Shown here: positions 25,434 through 38,700 of the stretch, piece after piece
How the letters are laid out: every line of letters starts with the position of its first letter
Numbering within the stretch: position 1 is the first letter of the stretch
NCBI GenBank assembly: GCA_009760855.2
Contig: WPIO01000005.1
Span: forward strand, 2,341,001-2,405,000
DNA: 64,000 bases
Reading direction: 5' to 3'
DNA from: Cristatella mucedo
Taxonomy: Eukaryota > Bryozoa > Phylactolaemata > Cristatellidae
The notes under the pieces: generated by a model
Databases searched by the model: none
Told to the model about the DNA's origin: nothing
What the model saw: the letters and a program-made list of their open reading frames with translations, nothing else
Position numbers and translations under genes: made by a program

Positions 25434-25830
25434 CCTGGCGTGCTAAGTCGGCCAGATTGTGACTGACATTCACAAGTCGCGGTTCCTGAATTAAAGGGCC
25501 AAAAGCTAGTTATGCTATAATCTATGGCCAAGGTAGCAGCACACTAGCCAAAGCCATGTCATAGGCAGGTCCAGCAGTTGAGAGCTAATTAGAGCTCTGG
25601 AGCCACACGAGAGTTGCTGCACATCACGGGCGTCGCTGAGCGCCTGCAAACCAACGTCGCTGTCGAATAGTCTTCAGTGCAATGTGAATATGGACTTGCT
25701 TATGTTAAGGTCAAGGGCGTTCTTCATTGCCACCTTGTCCCAATACGATATGGGCATATCACTGTGCATTGGCACTGCACCTACATGTCTTTAGCCGCGA
25801 TACTAGGTTCCGAGAATCACTACTCGCAGG
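25434..25830. repeat. Right member of a diverged direct-repeat pair (LTR-like)
   Basis: Homologous to 22855-23250 in the same orientation, with many substitutions and small gaps. See that entry for matched blocks. It could instead be a dispersed repeat present twice. Confidence 0.6.
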
Positions 25831-27537
25831 CTGGTACTGGCACCACTACGAGCGCTGTGATTGTGGCCTAGTTCTGTCCTGACGTGGAAGCCGCTGCAGC
25901 CAGTCTGTAGCTCCAGCTCGAAGCCTGGACATGACTTACGCTTTAATGCGGCCTAAGCCGCAGACTGCGGTATAACCTGTTCTTACTAATTAAAAATCTA
26001 GAACAGCAAATAATACAGATATTTCAAGAGTTGTTATCTGGTTGATGTAGAGCACCAATGTTTCACCTAACCCTCCTTAAATTAAGTTCGTCCTCAGCCG
26101 GAATATAAAATAAATCTAACACAACCTTGGCAGATGTAAGGGAACGTGACTCACGAGGCCGTTAACATTAGGCAGTGACCCTATGATGGCTGCCTAGGGA
26201 GCCGCCGGTTTTCAAGCGGTTGAATCGTGGACGATTGCTCGCAGCGGATGACTCGACACTCGACTCCAGCACAAATCCCTGCATTGGAGGAGGCATCTGT
26301 GGGGACATCCATCTACCGCAAACTGCCGCCAGCTGTCGTGCGGCTTTAGAACGAACAATTGCACGACAGTGCGAAAACAATGCATGAGTGGAATCTAAGG
26401 GCTTCCGGAGGAGTCAGCAGGAGGCGAGGAGGGAGGAGGGAGGCTAAAAGAAAGGCTGCCTGCTACGCCGGCAGCTTAAAGTCTAAGGTGTGTAGACTGG
26501 GCGTGGCCGGCGTGGTTTCTACTAACCGAGTGCTTGGTGTTTGAGCAAGAAGACCTGTTGCTCGGTCGTGCTACCCAGCCCGACGTCAGGCTGGGCAGGC
26601 AGGAGGGCTGTCGCAATAAATATCAATGCTGGGCTTCGCATCTTCTTTAGGTGCTAACATAAATTACTTCTGAGAATTTACAGAAACCTGCTTCGCTGCT
26701 ATCGTTAAAGCTCATTTCTTTATTTTCATCACCGAACGCCGACAAAGCGACATCGGTGGCTTCAATGTGTCTGCAGAGCCCTCGGCCCTTCGTGCTGTTG
26801 GCAGTTCACTTGAATAGAGATAGTAGAGCGCCGTTAACTTCGGATCTATCTCCATATATACTCGAAGCGACCTCAAAACTTGAACAGGATCAAGAAGGAG
26901 CTACCCTCCACGAATCGCTGAGTTAGCGATTGCCCGTACGACTTGTCGTCTTCATCCGAGGCATCCCTCGGCAATTCGGCAATGTCTCAGATTTGTGTTC
27001 AGCTAGAGGCTATGCAGGGTACATGAAAAACATCTAGAGGAGCTCTTAGGAGCCTATGCCCACTAGCATAATTTAGGAACCCAGTGAACAATTAAGTTAA
27101 TGCAAATACGAGCGAGATGTCTAATTCAATCTATAATCCACATATTTTAAGACGCACCGATTCAGCACTTGGAATATGGGCTTAGCCACCCAAAATTGGC
27201 TGACGTGCACGTGCACGAAGGCCACGGACTGAAGTTCACTAAATTGCAAAGTCAATGGAATAATCTTAAAATAAGGCACGTAGACATTAGGATCTTCAGA
27301 ATAAGGATCTTCCTCCTCCGAGTAGAGAACGACGACGAGTCGATGAAACGGAGACATCGCGTTATAGACAAGCCTTCCTCTACAACATTGGATTACCACA
27401 GGCAGCGTCATTAGTCTATTGCATTTCATCTCATTGAGCGAATAACCAGAGTTGGTAGCAGTCACATTTGTCGTAGCACCGATCGTGTATCTGTAGCGCC
27501 GTGGCAGAGTAGTAAAGCATCTGAACAGTAGTCCACA
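25831..27537. other. No gene recognised
   Basis: Frames up to 114 codons (27121-27465, minus) without motifs. Expected upstream flank or first intron of the bestrophin gene. Confidence 0.4.
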
Positions 27538-27545
27538 ACGTCAGC

Positions 27546-27781
27546 CAGTGGCGGAGCCAAGGGTGCAGGGAGCGTCCCCCCCCCCCGCCAAAGCAGGAGG
27601 AGCGACTTGTGCCGCCACCACATTTCCTGCACACTGGCCGTCACTAGTGACGAAATTATATCATACTTTCATGGGATGAGCGACCGCTGAGTTCTCTGTA
27701 ATTAAAAACTACGACTGCGAGCTATAATTTTTAATTACTTGCTGGTCTTGCACCTAAATGAAAATCTTAGCTCCACCACTG
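27546..27781. mobile_element. Non-autonomous hAT-like transposon, 236 bp
   Basis: The terminal inverted repeats CAGTGGCGGAGCCAAG and (right end, inward) CAGTGGTGGAGCTAAG match at 14 of 16 bases. Flanking 8-mers acgtcagc / acctcaac match at 6 of 8. The CAGTGGCGGAGCCA terminus is typical of widespread hAT miniature elements. A C-run at about 27577-27587 lies inside. It sits about 550 bp upstream of bestrophin exon 2. Confidence 0.7.
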
Positions 27782-28337
27782 ACCTCAACAGCTTGCACAG
27801 CAGTAGTGTCAAACAAGTTACGACAGCAACCGGCTCCACTGTGGCTGTAAACGACACAGGAACAATGACCACCTCGGTCCACATCATTTCACGAGGCTAA
27901 ATTATCTTACTCCAGCACATTATCAGCAGCCTGTTCTGAGCTGCAGTGTAAAATCGTAAACTCTTTTTCCAAGCCACACATTGTGTTTCTGACTTCAACA
28001 TATGGGGTTTTCAGCCTAGCTCTTGCACTTATTGCCCTGACATTTTCTAGGTTAAGTGCAGTCGGTTCAAATCTGCTGTCGTAATTAGCGAATTTAAGTT
28101 GCTGCCTCGTAGCAGGCACAGAAATTTCTCTCCGCAGGCGGCTCGTTATCGATGGCTCTTAATTCAGCTACAGCCTCTCGCCTCAGATGCATCGAGGGTG
28201 CATCCAAACTGTTCAGACTAATGCTGCTGATGTGCCAGTGCTCTGCTTCATGGACGCATACATAGTTCTATTGTAACTATTGTTACACTTAATGAGCATT
28301 ATGCACAATTTAATTTAGACAGCCGATATAATTTTAG

Positions 28338-28448
28338 GTGGAAAGGCAGCATATATAAAGTCCTCTGGAAAGACTTTATTGTCTTCGCGTCATTGTATTT
28401 TGCCGTGAGCCTTACATACAGACTTGTATTAACAGATTCCCAACGCCG
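28338..28448 (+). CDS. best: Bestrophin exon 2: first transmembrane segment
   Basis: The acceptor is attttag and the donor is CG/gtaggt. The exon starts with the third base of a split codon and ends in phase 2. It reads [20 protein letters not shown], then a hydrophobic stretch ending [11 protein letters not shown], which matches the family's WKGSIYKLLYREF...YRLLLTEEQRR region. This is the most upstream coding piece I could find. The preceding exon must end in phase 2. Confidence 0.9.
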
Positions 28449-31400
28449 GTAGGTGTGAGTTGCTAAAACATGTTACTCTGCATCTTGCATCATATATGAA
28501 GTCGCACATTCAGAAGATCGGCGGTAAGACATGCTATGGTGATTGCTTTTCTATAAAATAAGTTAGCGCTCGGTGATCTGGCAGTACGCATTGCATTTTT
28601 TTGCAGTGAGGTGATTTTAATTTGCTAGCAGCATTTTCTGCGAACTTAGCTAGCACTCACGTTTTACTCCTCAAAGGAACCCAGTCATGTGACTGTCAAG
28701 GCCCTAAATTGTGGCTAAATGCGGGCAAACCTGAAGCCATGATTAGTCTAAGGTAGTCTTAACCACTAATCGGCGTAAGGTGGTCACATTTAAGGACCAA
28801 GGTTGTGAGCTATAGCCTTGAGGCGCGTCTTTAAATGAATATATCTCCAAGTTCTCTCAGGGCGCTAACAAAATTAAGCCTTTCTTTTAAACCGATATAA
28901 TATTATAATGAAACATCACTGTAAGCGTACTCACACCTCACTGCGTGCATTAAAGCCAATCAAACCGACCAGTTTTGCAGGGCTTAATGCACACACTTCT
29001 CGGATGCATATAAGGTAGGCTTTTCGAAGATTTGTGTACATGATGGTTTTGTATATTTTCCATCCATCGCCGAACAAAACCGATCTTACAAATGAAAATT
29101 TATGTAAAGCGCATTATTCGTACACTCTACCAACTTAGCTTGCTCTAGAAGTTATTTTTTAACATTATTTGCTTGAGTTCAGAGAGCATCTGAAATGGGA
29201 GCCAGGTTCTGCATGTCACTTGACCAGATTATGTATCCACGGGAAGCCTCGGCTACCCCAACGATTGCCCCTCTAGTCCCCCCAAGTGGCTGAAGTTGAG
29301 GGTTTGTACGTCTACTACTTGCTCTCCCCCGGTACTTTCCATCCTCTAGTCTCTGATTCTAACAAGGCACGTTTGTATCAAAAGTCATACAAGAAATTGG
29401 CATGATTTAAAAAGATATAGCTAATTACTTGGCAGTTTTTGATCCTACTTCTATAACATGATATCATTTGTTAAAGCTCAATGTAGACCATGCCAGCGAT
29501 CACAGCTAGTCAGCCGAAGATTCTGTACCATCCCCTCTTTAGTTTTAATTATCAAATAATCTTAGCCTAGCCATAAATAATCTTTTTAATGTTTCACTGG
29601 ATAAAGTAGTTGTTCCGAAGTCTTTCAAATCGGCCATCATTCGACAGGTATTAAAACATTATGACGAATTCTGAGGTCCTAACATACTATAGTAAAGTCT
29701 CACTTCTTCCATAGCTGTCGAAGGTTCTTGAAAATGTTGTCGCTAAGAGGCTTGTAGAACATGTTGACAAGAATGAATTATCAGACAATTTTGGTCGTTA
29801 TCAATGCAAAATAACTCAACCGAAACTGCTCACCCACCCCTGTGTGAACGACGACATTATGAGAAGCGAAAATGATTGCAAGGTCACTTCCAAGATCCAG
29901 CTGGACGTAACGCATAGGTTGAATACTATTGACCATAATGTTCTACTCGGACTATTAAGAACAATGATCAGATCTCTCAGATCTATCTCACAGATCTAGT
30001 TTCCCACCAGGCGAAGCATAGTACCACTCGCTTCTCGGAATCCAACAGTCTATCAATACATCGTACAAACCTCAAATCCTTTGGAGACCGTGCATTTAGT
30101 TCATATGCTCCCAAAGCCTGGAACTCCCTCCCGACTTGGGTCAGAACATCCCCTGACCTGACCACATTTAAAAGGAACTTAAAAACACACCTATTCAGGA
30201 CAGCGTTTAGTGGGTCCCAGTGATTCGTCCTTCATGTGCTTATGCGTGCTGATACTGTGCATGCTGCAACTAACCACATTTGCATGCTGACCCCTGTGCA
30301 TGTTACCCCTAACCATGTTATTCATGTGGTTTGTCAAGCATGATGTTACTCACCATTCAATTGCATTTCCCTTTGCAGCAAATGTAAAGCGCCTAGAAAG
30401 AGATTGAGTTCTCTGAGGGCGCTTTATCAAGTGCATTATTATTATAATTATTATCAGTATGGAGTACGATGCTCTGGCATGGCTCGATTCATACTTTTAA
30501 GATCACGTGGAAGTCCGTGTCGTGTGGTGGCAATGTCTCGTCCAAAACACCAATCATCTGTGAAGCTCAGAAATGGTTTGTTCTTCAATCTTTGTTGCCC
30601 CAATTTAAACCGAGCCTTTAGGAGAAGTGATACGAGCCAATTACATCGGCTGTAGTTTCGATACTGGCTATAGAAAGCTGCACTTTTAGTTTAACTCATG
30701 AAAAATCAGCTGCAGTGACGGACCGAATGGGTACCTTGCCGACATTCAAGCCCAGATGCCCACCACATTTCCTAAGCTAAACGAGGATAAAACCGAATTC
30801 CTGCTTATAGAAAACCCTAAGCGTATGGCTGAACTAGGTGGCTTTGTTCTTGTAACTGGTGCTTCGGTAGTGCAACGGTCATTACGTGCTCCGAGTTTAG
30901 ATGCCCCTTATGATTAACGCTCTACGTTAAGGGCTTCATTGTGAAAACTGCGTCCTGAGCTATCCAAAAAGATTGATCTCTGTCAAAGATTCGGGACAGG
31001 CTTCTGTTGGTCTCAAGACTACTAAATGCAAATACTTTTTATAAACCTCATCTTTTTGTCGTGAGTGCCCACCATTGATAGCTGTCCAAGTTCTATTTAA
31101 TTTTGAGGTTTCGCTTTCGGGCTCAAGAGAATTAAGAGCTTTCACATGAAGTCTTTTGGGAGCCTTGCCTTCTCAAGAAGGTTTTCCGCAAAGGCTGATG
31201 CGAAAGCTCAACTTTTGGTGCGTGCTAACTTATGCTGCACTTTCTCAACTTGAAATCGCTAGCGTACTGACTGCAGCGCTGCTGGCCGCACAGTATTCTC
31301 TTTCACGATATTTGTTTACTGATATGCGAGGAAGTAGTTAATTTGCGGTCAAGAATTTGCCTGCTATCCTGGGTCAATTTTCAGGGAGTTTGAGAAGCTG

Positions 31401-32665
31401 GCAATTTATTGCGATCGACACACGGCCGACATCCCTGTTGCATTCGTCCTCGGATTTTATGTCACAATGGTGGTGAACAGATGGTGGGCGCAGGTCAACG
31501 AGGTGTGTCAGACGTTATGTTAATAGGCGGTTGCACATACAAGTAACGCTTCCTTTGGCACGGCTTCTTTACTCGGAGCTCGTGCAAGCGTTTAACGTGC
31601 TCCTCGTGTTATGCCTATAGCTCCAATCTGCAAGTTGTGCAGTTTTTGCTGCCGATGCGATCCGATTTCACAAGCCTTAAGTAGCGAGTGGCCCCCGTCG
31701 CGTTTCTTCTCTAAAAATGCAATTCAGTTGTATGAATTTCTGTCTAGTCAACAAAGTCAAAAAAGCAGGACAGGCTAAATGAGTTTGTGGCTGAGCATTT
31801 GTCTGCAGCATTTCGCCGAGCATTAGCTTCAAGATCACTACAAGATGGAAGACTGAGTGGCTAATCCTTCTCGGGTAGTAAACCACAGGCTGCACCTGAC
31901 GCAACCAGGGGAACATCGGAGAGCGAAGGGGAGTCGGGAGGAAGGTAAAGAAAAAGTGAGCAGCGCAGAAGGGGCCGCACAGGACGGCTGAACAAAGAAG
32001 AACCAGGGTTTGCAGCAGGACGGGAGAAGGCATAACCTTTCTGCAGGAACAGGATGAAAGTGATGCCCACAACCTAAGTCCCGCATAGCGACGGCTCGGC
32101 CTCAAACAGCATTCAAGTGAAAGCTTATGATGCGGATAAGTTATTAACCGGAGAAGAAATGAGGGCCATATGGAACTCGAGGTCTTACTAGTCAGTGTAA
32201 TAGCTGGGAATAGAGAGATCAAGCCTTACGAATGCCACGGTTATTCAAAAATTAGCTGCGTATTTTGGCCGCAGCTGCAAGCAAAAGTGCAAATGACGTA
32301 TCGTGAGGTCGAATACAAACTGAGTCATGTTTGTATAATGATTTCATTTTCTCAAAGGACTGTTACTAGCATTCTTATGGTAATTAAATTACTTGCCACG
32401 TGGCGTGATGGCATTTCGTGATGCCAAGATTTCTCGCGCTGTCAAGACGCCGAGATTTGCCGTGGCGACAGTCTTTTTCGCGGGAATTGATCGCGTAGCT
32501 GCTTTGGGTGGATTGGGGAGGGGTTGATTCAGCACGAAGTAACGATAAAAGCAACTATAGGTTCGTGGTCGGTCGCTGAAAGTGCACATTCCTTAAAATT
32601 GTGCTGATGAAAAGATTAGCCGAGAATAGCCAAGTATGAAAGGATTTATAGTAATATTGAAAGTA

Positions 32666-32701
<36 letters not shown>

Positions 32702-35700
32702 TACATAAAATATAACTACAAATATAAATATAAATACATATATAAATGTAAATATAAATAGAAGAAGTATGAAACAGACACAGCAATAACTGGCTGGCAG
32801 AAAGCTAATGCCAGATGCAAAGTGGAAGTACAAACAAGCGTGCTCATGAGATCAAGCTCTGTGCAAACGAGTTCGCAAGGTAGAACCGGAAGAACAACGA
32901 CGAGCGTGCGTGGCCTTGCATGCAGCCTTTAGTATCGTCAGGGAACCCCGAAAGCGGCAGTGCAGAGTGACTGCTAGTGAGGCTGCCATCACTCGCAGCT
33001 TGTACAACTGGATCAGGAAGGAATCCCGTGTAAACTGCCACGTTAGTAGGACGTGCAAAAGAAGCTTGAGAGGGTGACTATTTGAATTGAGCCGCAAGGA
33101 AATGATACTACAGTCTGAGAAGGAGATTAAGGATCTAAGTATACTATCTTAGCAGGAAAAAAGAGTGAGCTTGAACTTATTGTGATCTATATAAAAAAGC
33201 CATTAGGCTATTGCATCTGGTGATGAATATGGCTGTGAGGCTAGTTAACTAATCGGAGAGGTTTGATCATTCGTCTCCTTTGCTGAAGAAGCTCCGATGG
33301 CTTCCGGTTGATTGACCGAAACGGAGTAAAGTTTATACGCTGATCCACATGGCCCACCACGACATGGATCCTTCATACGTAGCTGAACTGATCCACCAGT
33401 TTCAGCCCCCTCTCGCCCTCAGGTCGTCTATGCATAATTAATTAGCTGGTCCATTTCCCCCTTAAAGATCGATGGCGACAGAAAAGTTTGCTCTTCAGAT
33501 CCTAGGCTATGGAACTCAATGCCGTAATTCTTACGCAACATCTAATCTCCTGCAGCAGACTGTTGCACACCCTTTCGAGCCATCCTGAGCCGCTAACTCC
33601 ATGCCACTCACTATCTCAACTGCTCTCCTGACTCAGCTATACGTCTCACTTTCTCTTTGTTGCATGAGATGAAGTCGGTTGGCTACAGAATGCGTACCGA
33701 AAGCCGCTTAGGCTGTGAGTGCGAAATTGAAAACTCTCATCCGTAACACGCACACAGTCTTTGTGACATTGGTGGAGTTATAGACTGAGATGCATGGATC
33801 TCCGACCAAGCGAAGCCAGATACAAGACAACAAGTTTGAGGGCACATTGTTGAAGTTCTCTTTGAGGACAGCATGCGTTAAGGAGGTTGCACACAACTAA
33901 TTTTCTCTCGTTTTTAAAGCAGAAATTTGGTAGTGAATGACTCGACATTAAAATCAAGTGATGAGTGGATATTTAAGAGCAGCCATCTTGTCCGCTGCAA
34001 GAACTTGCTCCCCAGGAGTGGAGCTGTCTAGAGCTGCAGTAGCATCTGCAAGCGGCATGGCAGCTCTCTTTGAAATTACTAGGGGGAAGTGAGCTTCATT
34101 AGTCCAGCCTTCAATTCGCTATGGCGTGAACCAGCTGCTCTATCGTGGATCTGGGCAGCAAGATAAACTGTAAATACAGGATTCAAGCACAAACCACCAA
34201 CTTAAAAAATAAGCCCCCTATCCGGGATGACTCAACAATTTGCAGCAGAACCTGGAAGGAGCACCTCAGCGCCAAAAATCCAAAATTTTATGCTAGATTT
34301 TTTCGTTACTAATTTTGGAATCCATAAGTAATACGTCAGACACAGAAATGAAATAGCCCAAATTTTTAGTAATGTAAGGTAGCTGAAAGTAGGCAGATTT
34401 GATTGTAGAGCAGATATGGGCGTCTAATGAAAGGTCACTTTGGAACATGACACCTAGACTTTGTGCAGGTTCAACAGGAGATATGCTGGCAGAGCCGATT
34501 TTGATCGTCTGCCTTTCCGATTTCTGAATCACACTTGGTTTGCCCATAACTAATAAGTTGGTTTTTATCATCATTCAATTTAAGAAAGTTTGCTACCATC
34601 CATGTGCAGATGTCATCAATACATGCAGCAAGGAAGCTGAGAGAATTCAAAGTGCTAAAGGGATGGGAGGGATCAAAGCAAAGGTACAACTGAGTGTCAT
34701 CTGCGTAGAAGTGAAAGCCTCAATTATGCTTAGCAACCACATCGGTAACATCGGTAAAAGGGAGAGTAGAGACTATGAAAAGAACATGACCAAGCGTAGA
34801 GCCCCAAGGATGCCCCAGACTTCAGAGGTTATTCGGATAATCTTTGTCTATTCGCATAAATACTCTGGAATTTCTCACTGAAGTAAGACACGAACCATTG
34901 CAGAGCAGTGCCAGTGATTCCCAGGCGAGATGAGAGGCGCTCGAGCAGGACTTGGTGATCGATGGCATCAAAAGCCGCCGATAGATAGAGCAAAATATGC
35001 AGAGATACTCTAATTAAGTAGAGATACTCTACTTAAGTCTGCATTCCTAACTAGGTGTAAACTCATGACAGCAGATATGGTTTCACATGAGGTTTTTAAG
35101 GATCCAAATCCTTATTACAGTGAACACTAAGCTTCAGGCAGCTAAGTAGTACTCAAGTTACCCAGTGCAATTGTAAGCTCATTTAGCTGATACTCAACGC
35201 TTTCAGGCAGTTTGACAATTCAGGTGACTCTTTAGGGCTTTTCGTATTTGCAATGGTATGCATCAATGATCTCTTGGCTAGCTGAAATTTAAAGAAGAAA
35301 CTAAAATTTCCTCTGCACCTCACAGCCTGGGCTCTGTCAACGTGAACTTTCCTCTCTGAGCTCAAATGTGCCGGCCTTTTTGTGCGTCACGTAAAATATT
35401 CTGCTCTCTTATCTTCCCCAGTCACTATAAATGCAATGCAGCTCAGCCACACGGCACGCATTGGAGATAAGCAATAGTCTCACCGAATGTCTAAATGCTG
35501 ACGACTTTCTTACGTTTCATATCTAAGTACGTACCTGGAACGGCCAACCTCGCTATTCTTGTGTCCGCGTTCCTGCACGGGAGTGATGACAGAGGCAGGT
35601 TATTGAGACGTACGATAATGCGCTACGTGACGCTTGGCTGGATACTGGCCATGAGGAGTATCAGCACGATGACTAAGAAGAGATTTCCTACTTTGGATCA

Positions 35701-38700
35701 CGTGGTTGAGCTAGGTAGCAGAAGCAGCGCTGCCACGTAAAGCATTTGGTGAATTCTGATCAGATCGCACTCCAATAGGACGCATTCCAATTAAAAAGGC
35801 CACCTCAAGTGGGCCCGCGCTTGTAAATTCATACTTGAACTGTGCATCTGTACTTGAATAAAGTTTGACTATCCACTACTTCGACTTGAATCTGTGCTCT
35901 AGGAACAGTTTTAATTTCAATCACTTATCAAAAATCGCATGAGTTCCTTGAAGTAAATCTGAAGTCATGGTGGCTATCTGTACTTTAAAGAACTCTTTTT
36001 GGTTACCAAAGGAGCCATCTATGGAGTTATAAGATAATTCACCAAGGAACCTCGCCATGTAGCTCCTAGTACAGAACTAAAACCAACGTACAGCTCGCAG
36101 AAGTTGTAACAGTACTTCAGTTTAGGTTGCGCTGAGGTAGAACAATTGCAAGTGACAGTAGCATGACATTGCACAGTGCGAACCCCTTTTCTCCGCTTAC
36201 TTGCGCATTTACAGTGAATATGCAGGACACATTCGGTGTATACAAACCATACGCTACCTGCATGCTGTTCAAAATAAAACATTTAATGAAATCTCTGCAT
36301 ACTTTTGCAAGCATGAAACCAACTGACAGCCGCAATGCTGAAGATTAGCAATGAACGAAATAGCAAACTTAAACTGTGAAAACCCAAAAATTCTTTTAGT
36401 AAAATTAAAATACATATTACAATCACGGTGTGATACTATAGCTAGCTCACTTAATGGCTACCGGCTTTTAAAGGAATATATAATACAAATATAATTCATT
36501 TATACAGCGCCCTAAGAAAACTTAATCTCTATTCAGGCGCTTCACATGTGCCTCGGGGCTCGAGCCCACGACCTCAGTCAGACCTTGGTCGGGGCGAGCA
36601 CCTTAACCGCTAGAGCAAAGTTGGGTAATCATAAAAAAGTGCTACTATAACTACTCTATAGAAACTCTTTTGCGGAAACACCCTTTAAAATTGAGACATG
36701 AAAACATTAATATCTGGCTCTAAAAGAACTAAATATATTTAAAGAAATTTAATAACTACAATAGCTTTTAGCAATAATGATACACAGTTTGTATCGCACC
36801 CTCAGTGAAATTAATTTCTTTGTAATAATAATAATAAAAAACTTGATAAAGAACCCTCAGCTAACTCAATCTCTTTCTAGGCGTTTTACATTTGATGCAA
36901 AGGAGGCATGATTGCATGGTTAGTAGTACCATGCTCAATAAACAATAAGAATAACATGGTTAAGGGTGACATGCACAGAGTCAGCATGCAAGTGTGATTA
37001 GTGGCAGCGTGCACAGTGTCAACACGCGGTAGCCAATAAAGGACGAATCACAGGGACTCACTAAATGCTGTGATTGGTACTTTTAAAAATGCTGTACAGG
37101 AAGCATGACCGCATGCTCAGTGGTAATATGCAGAGTGACAGCGTGCATATTATGGTTGGTATATGCGCACTTTCAGTAGGCATAAGTATACAAAGGACAA
37201 GTCGAATGGGATCTGTAGATGTTGTGAGGAAAAGGTACATTTTTAATTTCTTTTTAAATGTCAAGTCGGGAGGTGGGGCGATGTGACTTCAGTCGGGAGT
37301 CAGCCCTAGGCTTTGTGAGTTGACAAACTGAAACGGTTTCGAAAGGATCTGAGATTGGTTCGAGGCATAGCTCAACAATTTGAGTAAGAAGATTTCGGTT
37401 ACTTATATTATGCTCAAAACAAGCTTGTCAATTGTCTGATAAATATGCATAATTTCAACACTTAAAAGCCCATAAAGAACAATTAATTTAGATCAAAGGT
37501 TCTCAAACCTGTGGATGACAACCCCTTTGGAGGTCGAACGACCCTTTCACAGGGGTCGCCTACGACCATCGGAAAACACGCATTTCCGATGGTCTTAGGT
37601 TCCTTGTGATTATTATGAAGAACCAATTATCATAATCCGTGGCTGTTTGCGCCCTTGCTATTTAATAAGCTGAGCCGTGAGATTCACATTACGATTCTTG
37701 TAGCAGAATTACAGTTATAAAGTAGCAACAAAAATAATTTTATGGTTGGGGTCACCACAACATTAGGAACTGGATTACAAGTTCGGGGCATCAGGAAGGT
37801 TGAGAACTACTGACTTAGATGAGCAAAGACAGAGGTGAACTGGCTTGCTTTTAGCTTTTTATAAATGTCGACAAGTGAGGGATTGCCGTGATGTCGGCGG
37901 CTAGTGAGTTGCAGGATTTGGGAGCATGACAACTAAAGGCAAGCTATCCAACGAATGTTAATATGAGGTTCATTAAAGAAAGCTACATACGACTGAAGTG
38001 GGGGCAGCGAGTAGTAATAAGGGACGCCTGATTAGACTAACTGTTAGGATAATAGTGCATCTCCTGCAGGACCTGCAAAGAGCAAGTTGCACAAGTCTAA
38101 ACGGAATGTCACAAATGCACGGAAAAGCCTGGCTTTGGTGCCCCTATCTAAGCAACCACGATTTACTGTAATGCTAAACTTAACTGCCTAGTAGATGAGC
38201 GCCACGCAGGCTTTGGGCAGCCTTAGTCTATCACTCGCGATTCGCAAGGAAGCGGCGGTTTGTGAATGAATTGAGCTTTACAACAGAATCTATATGTGCT
38301 CGGGCTCGTGTACCTCTACAGCACCAGAGCTCGAGTCATCGACGCTGCATAGAGTCAAGATAGCAAGGAAAGAGATCGGTTCTATGCCGCAGGGATGTCC
38401 ATTCTCCGGAGTCGAAACCTAACCCCAGGGGGTAGGGTCCGACGGCTGCACCTCTCCTGCATCGTATCTCCACTCATTGCGAAGGTATGGGGTTTGTCGA
38501 ATAGTGCAGTTTTCACCGTAGCCGACTACTGACCGGTCCACCCACTATTTACCTGCACCTCGAGGGAGCGCCATCAGAGCGCCATCAGGAGAGGCGACTC
38601 CTACTCGTGGCCCTAAGTGTGCATGCTCTACAAACCGAGATTCTCCAGCATCCACAAAGGCATAAATCTCGATTGCTCGCAAGCTGACATTCATTTGCAG

